From an uncultured Clostridia bacterium (GTDB lineage Bacteria; Bacillota; Clostridia; Oscillospirales; Ruminococcaceae): DNA of 6,902 nucleotides. The DNA is taken from the NCBI GenBank assembly GCA_946183095.1, contig CAMHBE010000099.1:1-6902 (forward strand), in the 5' to 3' direction. Each line of letters starts with the position of its first letter. Position 1 is the stretch's first letter. Under the pieces are notes generated by a model. The model had not been told where the DNA came from. It made no database searches and saw only the letters and a list, made by a program, of their open reading frames with translations. Below are positions 1 through 6,902 of the stretch, one piece after another. Position numbers and translations under genes: made by a program.

Positions 1-3000
1 TTGGTCATTCAGACCGCCTGCCGCATGGACGATGTTGTGTTTGCCGAAGTCGTTTCGGGCAGAGACGGGCTTTCTGCCGATGTTTCCGATATCGTGGGGC
101 TTTTCATCAATTCCGTTCCCGTCCGTGTCAGGACAGACAGGAACGCCACTGCCGCCGGACTTCTGAATGACCTTCGGGAGCAGGCTGCGGAAAGAAAAGA
201 GTTTGAATATTGTTCGCCGGCGGATCTACAGAAAGCGGCGGGCGTTACGGGAGGAATGATATACTCGGTCTTTTCCTTTGAAAATTACGGAGACAACGAA
301 GATGCGCTGACCGTGATGAGACCCGTGCTTATCAAAGAAGAACATCTGGGCACCACCGATCTTGACGCGACCGTAAGAGCGGACGGCAGCATTGAAGCGG
401 TAATCTCCTTCGATCCCGCACGTTACCGCGGCGAGGAGATGCAGCGGCTGTTTGCGCTTCTCGAAAACTTCATGGCGTGCATGGCTGAGCACCCCGATGT
501 CCCCGTAAGCTCATTCCCGCTTATGAACGCGGAGGATGAAGCGAAGATCGTCGCTTTGTCGCGCGGGGAAACGTATGTTTATGACACGTCCGTGACATGG
601 GTGGATCTCTTCCTGAAATGCGCACGGGAAATGCCCGACAACATCGCTGTCGCTGACAGCACCGGCAGCTATACATACGCGGAGCTTGACCGTGCCTCTG
701 ACAGTATTGCGGCATGGCTCACAGAAAACGGCGCGGCTGACGGAGGGTTTGCTGCACTGTGCATGGGACGGATGAAGGAATTTCTCGCAGCAGCGATCGG
801 CGTACACAAAGCGGGTGCGGCGTATGTGCCGCTCGATCCGGAATACCCGCAGGAGAGAATAGCTTATATGCTGGAAGATTCGGGAGCCTGCGCTGTCATG
901 ACGGAGGAGACCGTGGCGCGGGCGCTTGAGAAATATCCCGGCGCGAAGCCGATAAACCGTGCTGTTCCGGAAGGACACGCATATATGATATACACTTCCG
1001 GCTCCACCGGAAAGCCGAAGGGTGTGGTGATTCAGCATAAAGCGATGCTGAATTTCGTGCATTTCATACGGGAACGCTGGCATCTCACCGAAAAGAGCAG
1101 GATATCCTGCCATTCCACATTCTCGTTCGACGCATCGGTGGAAGATCTCTATCCCGCACTTACAGCGGGCGGATGCGTGTTCATCGTGCCGGAAGAAGCG
1201 CGCCGTGACGTCACTGAGATGAAGAGATACCTCAAAGAGAAAAAGATAAACGGCGGCAGCTATACCACGCTTTTCGGACAGCTTCTCGGCGCTGGTGAAG
1301 AACTCGATGTTGATTATATCGTGCTGGGCGGCGAGACGATGACGAGCGGGGTAAACGCAAGGGGCAGGGTCTATAACGCCTATGGTCCCACGGAATTTAC
1401 CGTTGACGCGACATATTTTGAGCTGGAAAAGGGAAAGACATACGACCCCATTCCTATCGGGCGCGCTTTGTACAATTCATGGGCATTTGTCTGCGCTCCG
1501 AACGGCGCTCTTGTTCCGGCAGGGATAGCGGGAGAACTCTGTCTTGCGGGTGAGCAGACAGCGGAGGGGTACTGGGGCCGACCGGAGCTTACTGCCGAAA
1601 AATTCGTGGAATGCCCCTTCCTGAAAGACCGTAAAATGTACCGCACGGGAGATCTGGTGCGGTACAACGAAGACGGGGAGCTTGAATACCTCGGACGTAT
1701 CGACGATCAGGTGAAGCTGCGGGGATACCGCATCGAGCCGGGGGAGATCGAGAACCGTGCCGACAGTTATGCGGGCGTCATGCAGGCGGCGGCAGAGGTG
1801 CGCAAAGACCGTCTCGTTCTTTACTACACGCAGGAGAGGGGCAGCGCAGTCGATAAGGAAAAGCTGCGGCAGTTCCTTGCGGAAACGCTTGCGGACTACA
1901 TGGTGCCGACGGTGTATATGCCCCTCGCGGCAATGCCGATGACGCCGAGCGGCAAGATAAACAGAAAGGCTCTGCCGGAACCGGATATCTCCGCGCTTCT
2001 GACAGAATACGAGGCTCCGGAGAGCGATACGGAGAAGCAGCTTTGCGAACTGTTTGAAAAAGTTATTGAACTCGCCCCCGGCAGCGTCGGCAGGAACGAT
2101 GATCTCTTCATACTTGGCGGCAATTCTATCGCCGCTATGACGATCATGACTGTCTCCGGCATAGAGGGGCTCAGCACAAAGATGATATTTATGCACAGGA
2201 CCCCGAAACGTATCGCCGAAGCACTGTCCGCGTACCGCCGGACCGAAGATCTGCGGGCATACGAAGCTGCGGCGCGCTCGCGAAGCGTACCGGCGACCGA
2301 CGGTCAGATATCCATGATAGACTATCAGTTCCTGAACCCGTATTCCGTTATGTACAATCTTTCGGTGTGCTATCGCTTTGACCGGTCGTTCGACGCGCAG
2401 AGACTTGCGGCAGCCGCAGATCGGGCTGTAAGGCAGCATCCCGCGCTTTATACGGTGTTTGATTTCGATGAGGACGGCAGGATCGTTCAGCTGATGAAGC
2501 CCGGTATCACGGGCAGAACGAAGGTGGAGGATATCACGCCGGAAGAGTGGAAGAAACTGTCGGGGAAGCTGATATATCCCTTTGAGTTCTTTCACAAGCC
2601 ACTGTTCAGGGCACGCGTTTTCAGGTGCGGCGAGGACACTGTTCTCTTTATGGATATGCACCATGCGATAGCGGACGGGACTTCCGCCGATATCCTCATG
2701 GAGGACATCCTCAGAGCCTACCGCGGGGAAAGTCCTGAACAGGACTTTTATTACACCTACATACTGAAAGAATACGAGAACCGCAGTACGAAAGAATACG
2801 AAGAAGCAAAACGGTATTTCGGCGGCCTGCTGGCGGACAAGGACTGGTGCAATATCCCAACGCCCGATCACGAGTCGTGGGAAGCGGATGCCGGAGAAGA
2901 ATACCGTGAAGGTGCGGTGTCCGTTTCTCAGGTGAAAGACGCGGAAAAACGGCTGGGCTGCTCCCGCAATGTCCTCGCGATCGCGGCGGCTATGCTGGCG

Positions 3001-3525
3001 CTGCGGGAATACTGCGGCAGGGATGAAGTCAGGGTCGATCATCTGAACAGCGACCGCACCGACACTTATCTGCAGCATACCGTGGGACTGCTGTTCAAGT
3101 CTTTGCCTGTTGCGGCTGATCTGAAAGAGTTTGCGACGATAGGGGAATTTCTGCACGAGGTAAGCGATCAGGTCATTGAAGGCTCTGCACACAGTATATG
3201 TGATTACAGCTCTCTGAACAATGTCGCACTCGACGATGCCGTGGAGGTCAATTATATCGGCACCATGGGGGAAGTTTCCGATATGAGCGGGATAACGCCT
3301 GTGGAGCTTGACGCAGAGTACCGGAACAAAGCCACGGGCACCCATGTGGAAATATACCTCATGGAAGAGAACGGGCAGGTCAATGTTCTGATCGAATATC
3401 AGAAGAGCGCCTACGACGACGGCAGTATGAAAAAATACATGGATATATATGTGAGAAACTTCAGACAGCTCATGAACATATCGGGCGATGAGAAAATGCG
3501 GAGCGAGGAGCTTGTATTGCAATAG
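1..3525 (+). CDS. Non-ribosomal peptide synthetase, C-terminal part (C-A-PCP-C), 5' partial
   Basis: This enzyme activates one amino acid as its adenylate, loads it on a carrier domain and joins it to a peptide chain in the cytoplasm. The frame is open from base 1 and the first residues lie inside a condensation domain, so the TTG at position 1 is not the start. Domains in window residues: end of a condensation domain (1-180, with VGLFINSVPV at 32-41); adenylation domain (about 190-660) with A1 YTYAEL 224-229, A2 around 269-283, A3 YTSGSTGKPKG 331-341, A4 FSFDAS 374-379, A5 NAYGPTE 459-465, A7 YRTGDL 547-552, A8 GRIDDQVKLRGYRIEPGEIE 565-584 and catalytic Lys652; carrier domain (about 670-745) with LGGNS and phosphopantetheine Ser709; a second full condensation-type domain (about 755-1160) with HHAIADG 887-893. 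The protein stops soon after, with no thioesterase or reductase. Asp377 indicates an alpha-amino acid substrate; its identity is unknown. The final domain could hand the chain to a partner subunit or act in release. Confidence 0.96.
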   Translation: MVIQTACRMDDVVFAEVVSGRDGLSADVSDIVGLFINSVPVRVRTDRNATAAGLLNDLREQAAERKEFEYCSPADLQKAAGVTGGMIYSVFSFENYGDNEDALTVMRPVLIKEEHLGTTDLDATVRADGSIEAVISFDPARYRGEEMQRLFALLENFMACMAEHPDVPVSSFPLMNAEDEAKIVALSRGETYVYDTSVTWVDLFLKCAREMPDNIAVADSTGSYTYAELDRASDSIAAWLTENGAADGGFAALCMGRMKEFLAAAIGVHKAGAAYVPLDPEYPQERIAYMLEDSGACAVMTEETVARALEKYPGAKPINRAVPEGHAYMIYTSGSTGKPKGVVIQHKAMLNFVHFIRERWHLTEKSRISCHSTFSFDASVEDLYPALTAGGCVFIVPEEARRDVTEMKRYLKEKKINGGSYTTLFGQLLGAGEELDVDYIVLGGETMTSGVNARGRVYNAYGPTEFTVDATYFELEKGKTYDPIPIGRALYNSWAFVCAPNGALVPAGIAGELCLAGEQTAEGYWGRPELTAEKFVECPFLKDRKMYRTGDLVRYNEDGELEYLGRIDDQVKLRGYRIEPGEIENRADSYAGVMQAAAEVRKDRLVLYYTQERGSAVDKEKLRQFLAETLADYMVPTVYMPLAAMPMTPSGKINRKALPEPDISALLTEYEAPESDTEKQLCELFEKVIELAPGSVGRNDDLFILGGNSIAAMTIMTVSGIEGLSTKMIFMHRTPKRIAEALSAYRRTEDLRAYEAAARSRSVPATDGQISMIDYQFLNPYSVMYNLSVCYRFDRSFDAQRLAAAADRAVRQHPALYTVFDFDEDGRIVQLMKPGITGRTKVEDITPEEWKKLSGKLIYPFEFFHKPLFRARVFRCGEDTVLFMDMHHAIADGTSADILMEDILRAYRGESPEQDFYYTYILKEYENRSTKEYEEAKRYFGGLLADKDWCNIPTPDHESWEADAGEEYREGAVSVSQVKDAEKRLGCSRNVLAIAAAMLALREYCGRDEVRVDHLNSDRTDTYLQHTVGLLFKSLPVAADLKEFATIGEFLHEVSDQVIEGSAHSICDYSSLNNVALDDAVEVNYIGTMGEVSDMSGITPVELDAEYRNKATGTHVEIYLMEENGQVNVLIEYQKSAYDDGSMKKYMDIYVRNFRQLMNISGDEKMRSEELVLQ

Positions 3526-3585
3526 CGCTTTACGGAGGATGCTGTGTCTGTGATATGCAGTACAGCGGAAACTGACGCGGCACTA

Positions 3586-3614
3586 TTGACAACGGCTGCC
3601 GGTTAAGATATAAT
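3586..3614 (+). promoter_or_regulatory. Consensus vegetative (SigA/sigma-70 type) promoter for the histidine kinase
   Basis: The -35 box TTGACA (3586-3591) and the -10 box TATAAT (3609-3614) both match the consensus exactly and are separated by the ideal 17 bp. No extended -10 TGn is present (the bases before the -10 are AGA). Transcription should begin near 3620-3622, giving a leader of about 60 nt before the kinase ATG at 3681. The promoter lies 60 bp after the NRPS stop, so the kinase can be transcribed independently. No clear terminator separates the two genes, so read-through from the NRPS is also possible. Confidence 0.85.
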
Positions 3615-3628
3615 AAAAGTAAATAATT

Positions 3629-3642
3629 ATTGCTTCGGCAAT
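3629..3642 (+). promoter_or_regulatory. UUCG-tetraloop hairpin near the 5' end of the kinase mRNA
   Basis: ATTGC (3629-3633) and GCAAT (3638-3642) form a perfect 5-bp stem closed by C(UUCG)G, an exceptionally stable RNA tetraloop. Two G-U wobbles (3628/3643 and 3627/3644) could lengthen it. It would begin about 6-9 nt from the predicted transcript start, so it may protect the 5' end of the message or belong to a regulatory leader. The structure is read from sequence only and its function is inferred. Confidence 0.5.
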
Positions 3643-3654
3643 GGGATAACGGTA

Positions 3655-3668
3655 ATAATGTGCATTAT
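3655..3668. repeat. 14-bp dyad ATAATG-TG-CATTAT next to the kinase ribosome binding site
   Basis: Two perfect 6-bp inverted arms (3655-3660 and 3663-3668) are separated by TG. The element lies about 35-48 nt downstream of the predicted transcript start and directly touches the AAGGAG at 3669-3674. In DNA it could be an operator-like site. In RNA it could form a small hairpin (5-bp stem, GUGC loop) beside the ribosome binding site. It is AT-rich and short, so chance is a real alternative. Confidence 0.3.
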
Positions 3669-3674
3669 AAGGAG
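3669..3674 (+). promoter_or_regulatory. Ribosome binding site that fixes the kinase start at ATG 3681
   Basis: AAGGAG is followed by a 6-nt spacer (CGCGTT) and then ATG at 3681. This is a near-ideal Shine-Dalgarno site. It selects this start over the in-frame TTG at 3630, which would add 17 residues, lies only about 9 nt from the predicted transcript start and sits within the leader hairpin. Confidence 0.88.
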
Positions 3675-3680
3675 CGCGTT

Positions 3681-5858
3681 ATGATAAAGAAACTGATAAG
3701 TCTGCTGTTTCGCGAGGAACTCGATATCCAGCACAGACTTCTTAACCTGATACTGGTCGCCGCACTTGTCGGCGGAATCGGGTCGTTTATCGCCACACTC
3801 GCGATAGGCGGCATAGGAAGCGCCGCTGTGACGGGAATACTGCTCATTGTGGTGCTCATATCGCTGTATCTGTCGGCAGCACATAACAAGACGACTGCCG
3901 CTGCTGTTCTGATAACGTGTATGGCAAACCTTGTACTCTTCCCGCTGATGTATTTCAACTCCGGCGGTATGAACAGCGGTATGCCGATATGGTTCGTGCT
4001 CGGTCTGATCTTCACATGGCTGACGCTGAGCGGCATTCTTTGCTACATTATGTACGCTGTGGATCTTGCCGCGCTTATCGGCTGCATCATAATCGGCGGC
4101 TACCACCCGGAATGGTTCGCGCCCATGCCCGATGATTTCATGGCAGGCGATATCATACAGACTGTCGTGGCTGTTTCCGCCATTATAGGCATTATATTCA
4201 AATATCAGTCCTACGTTTATGAAAAACAGCGAAAGACGATACTTGCACAGGACGAACAGCTGCATATCGCAAATGACGCGAAAAGCCAGTTCCTCGCCAA
4301 TATGTCCCACGAGATAAGAACTCCTATCAACGGTATCATGGGAATGAACACGATGCTGCTCGACGAGCTCAATGACGGGAATCCCGAAGATGCCAGACAA
4401 TACGCGGTGAATATCAGCAGCGCCAGCAGGACGCTCCTCTCTATCATCAACGATATACTCGATATTTCCAAGATAGAGTCGGGGAAAATGGAACTCGTCC
4501 CGGTGGAATACGATATCTTTTCCGTGCTCAACGACTGCTATAACATGACGCTGACGAGAGCGGAGGAAAAGGGTCTTAAATTCGTAATGGATATAGACAG
4601 GAATATGCCCTCCGTGCTGTACGGTGACGAGGTGCGCGTCCGCCAGATAATCAACAACTTCCTCTCAAACGCCGTGAAATATACCGACACGGGTATAATA
4701 ACGCTCCGCCTTAAAGAGACTGCAAGAAACGGCGATGTTTCCGAACTTAGGATAGACGTTGAGGACACCGGAAAAGGCATCAGGGAAGAGGACAAGGATA
4801 AGCTGTTCAACAACTTCACAAGGCTCGATGAACAGAAGAACCGCAACATAGAGGGTACGGGTCTCGGCTTGTCGCTCACACGCAAGCTCGTGCAGCTCAT
4901 GGGCGGTAAAATAAGCGTTGAGAGCGAATACGGGAAGGGTTCCGTTTTCACGGTGGAGCTTTCGCAGAAGATAGTGAACGATGCTCCGGTCGGTGATTTC
5001 TTCGGAAGATATAAGGAATATCTCGATCATCATAAAACGAAGTCTGCCGTTATAGATATCCATGAAGCAGTGATACTTGTTGTTGACGATGTTGAGATGA
5101 ATGTGCAGGTCGTAAGGGGTATGCTCAAGCGCACTCACGCCGAGATAGACACAGCGTACAGCGGAAAGGAATGTCTCAAAAAGATCGCTGAACGGCATTA
5201 TGATATCATCTTCCTCGATCACATGATGCCGGAAATGGACGGCATCGAAACATTTGAGCGTATGAAGACCATACCCCACCTGAATAACGGTACGCCGGTG
5301 ATAATACTTACCGCAAACGCTGTCGTCGGAGCAAAGGAGATGTACCTTGAAAAGGGCTTTACCGATTATCTGTCAAAGCCCGTCCGCCGCGACGACCTGA
5401 TAGATATGCTCTGTAAGTATCTCCCGAAACAGCTGATAAGCGGGTATTCGGACAGCTCTGCCGTGAAAAAAACAATGCCTGCTCCCGATGCTGCCGTCAG
5501 CGGCAATGGCGGGCTCCCGGAGCGCTTCCCGATGCTCGATACGGCGGTGGGCAAAGGCTACTGTATGGACGATGAGGAGTTCTACATCGAGATGATCGAA
5601 ATGTATCTCAAAGGCGATAAACGGCAGGTGATATCGGACGCTTTCGACAATGAGAACTGGGAGGACTACGAGACTTACGTCCACGCACTGAAAAGCACGT
5701 CGCTCAATATCGGCGCGGTCAATCTGTCCGAACACGCAAAAGCTCTCGAATACGCGGCGAAAGATAAGGATCACGCCTACATAAGAGATAATCATTTTCA
5801 GGTGCTTGAGGAGTACGGAAAGCTGCTGGATGAACTGAAAGCTGCGGTCGGAAACTGA
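3681..5858 (+). CDS. Membrane-bound hybrid sensor histidine kinase (6 TM, HisKA-HATPase-REC-Hpt)
   Basis: A 725-residue multi-step phosphorelay kinase. The N-terminus has six predicted membrane segments (about 21-43, 48-66, 72-90, 102-120, 121-140, 157-174) with short loops and no large external sensor domain. A loop motif [15 protein letters not shown] (91-105) resembles one I associate with many clostridial kinases and diguanylate cyclases; this is from memory. A linker of about 25 residues leads to the HisKA H-box with phospho-acceptor His210 (SHEIRTP). The HATPase domain follows: N-box [11 protein letters not shown] with Asn330, F-box at 376-379, G1 EDTGKGI at 361-367 and G2 GTGLGL at 392-397. 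The receiver domain (about 462-585) has Asp469/Asp470, phospho-acceptor Asp513 in [11 protein letters not shown], Thr544 and Lys566. The C-terminal Hpt domain (about 640-720) has His668 in HALKSTS. Every key residue is present, so the relay His-Asp-His is probably active, as in BarA/ArcB-type kinases. No DNA-binding output domain is present and no final response regulator lies nearby. The signal sensed is unknown. Confidence 0.95.
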   Translation: MIKKLISLLFREELDIQHRLLNLILVAALVGGIGSFIATLAIGGIGSAAVTGILLIVVLISLYLSAAHNKTTAAAVLITCMANLVLFPLMYFNSGGMNSGMPIWFVLGLIFTWLTLSGILCYIMYAVDLAALIGCIIIGGYHPEWFAPMPDDFMAGDIIQTVVAVSAIIGIIFKYQSYVYEKQRKTILAQDEQLHIANDAKSQFLANMSHEIRTPINGIMGMNTMLLDELNDGNPEDARQYAVNISSASRTLLSIINDILDISKIESGKMELVPVEYDIFSVLNDCYNMTLTRAEEKGLKFVMDIDRNMPSVLYGDEVRVRQIINNFLSNAVKYTDTGIITLRLKETARNGDVSELRIDVEDTGKGIREEDKDKLFNNFTRLDEQKNRNIEGTGLGLSLTRKLVQLMGGKISVESEYGKGSVFTVELSQKIVNDAPVGDFFGRYKEYLDHHKTKSAVIDIHEAVILVVDDVEMNVQVVRGMLKRTHAEIDTAYSGKECLKKIAERHYDIIFLDHMMPEMDGIETFERMKTIPHLNNGTPVIILTANAVVGAKEMYLEKGFTDYLSKPVRRDDLIDMLCKYLPKQLISGYSDSSAVKKTMPAPDAAVSGNGGLPERFPMLDTAVGKGYCMDDEEFYIEMIEMYLKGDKRQVISDAFDNENWEDYETYVHALKSTSLNIGAVNLSEHAKALEYAAKDKDHAYIRDNHFQVLEEYGKLLDELKAAVGN

Positions 5859-5877
5859 AAAAACGCAAAAATAATAA

Positions 5878-5914
5878 CCGAGGTCCGTGATGAAGCGCGG
5901 ATCTCGGCTTTTTT
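5878..5914. terminator. Bidirectional Rho-independent terminator between convergent genes
   Basis: CCGAGGTCCG (5878-5887) pairs with CGGATCTCGG (5898-5907), a 10-bp GC-rich stem with one G-U wobble and a 10-nt loop. On the plus strand it is followed by C and six T (5909-5914), ending the kinase transcript 19 nt after its stop codon. Read on the minus strand, the same stem is followed by TTATTATTTTTG, a T-rich tail that suits termination of the converging gene, whose stop lies 41 nt before the stem. Confidence 0.88.
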
Positions 5915-5948
5915 GTTCAATGCTCGACTTTTTAAAGGAACAAGCTCA

Positions 5949-6902
5949 TTATTCATCAACGTCCTCGTTCGGGATCGCAGCGTTGCCGAAGTACGGACTG
6001 CTCTCGTCAAGACCGTAGTTTCCGGGTTCGGGGGGCAGCGGGACATCATCGAAGTTATCGGGAACGAAAGGCTCAGGCGCATCATATCCGATGTCGGGAG
6101 AGGGTACCGGTGTATCTTTCGGATAATACGCGCTTCTCACGTCGAAACCGAGTTTGGCGAGCCGTGCGTCGATACTGCCGCGGGTACGTCCGAACTCCGC
6201 ACAGAGCTCCTTGATACCCGCGCCGTCCCTGTACATCCCGGCGAGCCTGTCATCATCTTCCTTTGTCCACGGCTTGCCCGCGTTTGCGGTAGATCTTGCT
6301 TTCTGCTCTTCCTTTTCTGCTTTTTCCGAAGCCTTGGCTGCATTCTCCGCCGCAGCGAGAGCGGCTATGGAGTCGAGGTTGTCAAAAATGAACTGCTGAG
6401 CGTCCGGACTGTATGTGATGCCCTTGTAGGGGACGCCTGATGCAGTCGTGAGCTGCTTTTCGGTCATGCCTATGCTTTCACCGGCGGGTGTCGGTATCTT
6501 CCTGTTCCTGCCGCCGGAAACTATCTCCGTGAGCAGCCCCTTATCCATGAGCCACCTTGAAATGACCGTGGTCTTCATTTTGTTCATCACGTTCTCGTCG
6601 ATATCACGGTTGATGACAGCAGCGACTTTCGACAGAGAGATATCGTATTTTTCGGGAACGAGTGCGGCAGCCTGTTCATCGGTGAGCGCGAAATCGGCAA
6701 GCTCCGCGCGTTTCGGCTTTACCTTAGGAGCCGCCGTAATTTCTCCGCCGTTGTCAATAACTTTTCTGAGCACACCGGAAACATAGAACAGACAGCGGGA
6801 AATGCGGACATTGTTGACGATCTGTTCATCGCCGAGTTCCGCGCCGGTGAGCGGGTCTATGCCGTTTGCAAGGTCGGCGATATACTTTTCGGCTCTTACG
6901 AG
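5949..6902 (-). CDS. Probable DNA-binding protein with winged-helix-like and Myb/SANT-like regions, 5' partial
   Basis: The frame stays open to the right edge, so the gene starts beyond the window; 317 residues are visible (residue 1 at 6902). The GTG at 6773 is internal, because conserved-looking sequence (NGIDPLTGAELGDEQIVNN, then SRCLFYVSGVLRKVIDNGG) runs through it. Visible parts: an N-terminal segment (1-55); a region (about 70-145) with LSKVAAVINRDID, ISRWLMDKGLL and RKIPTPAGESIGM, reading like a winged helix; an Ala/Lys/Glu-rich probable coiled helix (about 178-205); a Myb/SANT-like helix-turn-helix (about 209-253, bases 6144-6278) with PWTKEDDDRL, then a helix ending in FGRTRGSIDARLAKLGF; and an acidic, proline-rich tail to residue 317. 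The helix-turn-helix type with W-T-x-E-D and GRT-G-I-x-R-L recurs in bacterial DNA-binding proteins. I do not recognise a named family for the whole protein. A role in regulation, replication or repair is possible; the missing N-terminus may hold another domain. No membrane segment is visible. Confidence 0.85.
   Translation of the reverse strand, partial: LVRAEKYIADLANGIDPLTGAELGDEQIVNNVRISRCLFYVSGVLRKVIDNGGEITAAPKVKPKRAELADFALTDEQAAALVPEKYDISLSKVAAVINRDIDENVMNKMKTTVISRWLMDKGLLTEIVSGGRNRKIPTPAGESIGMTEKQLTTASGVPYKGITYSPDAQQFIFDNLDSIAALAAAENAAKASEKAEKEEQKARSTANAGKPWTKEDDDRLAGMYRDGAGIKELCAEFGRTRGSIDARLAKLGFDVRSAYYPKDTPVPSPDIGYDAPEPFVPDNFDDVPLPPEPGNYGLDESSPYFGNAAIPNEDVDE

Noticed and set aside
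1..3. TTG as the start codon of the NRPS
   Set aside because: It falls inside a condensation domain and the frame is open at the window edge, so the gene begins upstream.
1477..3522. A 681-codon open frame on the minus strand opposite the NRPS
   Set aside because: The NRPS frame has a full set of family motifs over this stretch. The antisense translation has no recognisable domain and is rich in Arg, His and Val, as expected from the mirror of a biased coding strand.
3541..3566. Hairpin GCTGT/ACAGC with an inner CTG/CAG as a terminator for the NRPS
   Set aside because: The stem is short and interrupted, and it is followed by GGAAACTGAC with no T run. At most it is a weak mRNA 3' structure.
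3534..3574. GGAGG at 3534-3538 followed by ATG at 3539, and ATG at 3555, as possible small ORFs after the NRPS
   Set aside because: The frames end after 4 and 6 codons respectively, and the first ATG directly abuts the GGAGG with no spacer.
3630..3632. TTG 3630 as an alternative start of the histidine kinase
   Set aside because: It has no ribosome binding site, lies about 9 nt from the predicted transcript start and inside the UUCG hairpin, while ATG 3681 has AAGGAG at ideal spacing.
5913..5943. Inverted repeat TTGTTC/GAACAA around a 19-nt spacer beside the terminator
   Set aside because: Arms of 6 bp with a long AT-rich loop are expected by chance, and the GC-rich stem next to it explains termination.
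6771..6773. GTG 6773 as the start of the right-hand gene
   Set aside because: The frame continues without a stop for 43 more codons to the window edge with protein-like sequence, and no ribosome binding site precedes the GTG.
5913..6786. Plus-strand open frames at 5913-6440 and 6448-6786
   Set aside because: They lie opposite the minus-strand DNA-binding protein gene, show no domain, and the first begins in the terminator T run with a TTG and no ribosome binding site.

Overview
The window looks like chromosomal DNA of a Gram-positive anaerobe of the Clostridia, most like the Ruminococcus/Oscillospiraceae group. This placement is inferred from mid-range GC, free use of ATA, AGA and AGG codons beside GC-ending ones, a strong AAGGAG ribosome binding site, a textbook vegetative promoter, and protein styles I associate with gut and rumen Clostridia. 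No database search was possible, so the genus is not established.

Layout. (1) Positions 1-3525, plus strand: the 3' end of a non-ribosomal peptide synthetase (NRPS) gene that begins before the window. It carries the end of one condensation domain, a full adenylation domain, a carrier domain and a second, complete condensation-type domain, then stops. There is no thioesterase or reductase. (2) Positions 3526-3680: an intergenic stretch with a perfect TTGACA-17-TATAAT promoter, a leader of about 60 nt with a UUCG-capped hairpin and a dyad beside the ribosome binding site. (3) Positions 3681-5858, plus strand: a 725-residue membrane hybrid histidine kinase with six transmembrane segments, HisKA, HATPase, receiver and Hpt modules. 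(4) Positions 5878-5914: a strong stem-loop terminator that appears to serve both convergent genes. (5) Positions 5949-6902, minus strand: the 3' part of a gene for a probable DNA-binding protein with a winged-helix-like region and a Myb/SANT-like helix-turn-helix, cut by the window edge.

How they work together. The NRPS adds one amino acid and ends in a condensation-type domain, so its product must be passed to a partner protein or released by that domain. The kinase contains every step of a phosphorelay except the final response regulator, and has its own promoter, so it need not be part of the NRPS operon. A link between kinase and peptide (sensing or immunity) is possible from adjacency only. 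The right-hand gene converges on the kinase and is probably unrelated.

I found no tRNA, rRNA, CRISPR array, insertion sequence or clear sign of recent transfer. The most unusual points are the NRPS terminus, the unfamiliar adenylation specificity code, the structured kinase leader and the poorly characterised right-hand gene. I did not find convincing evidence of a wholly new system.
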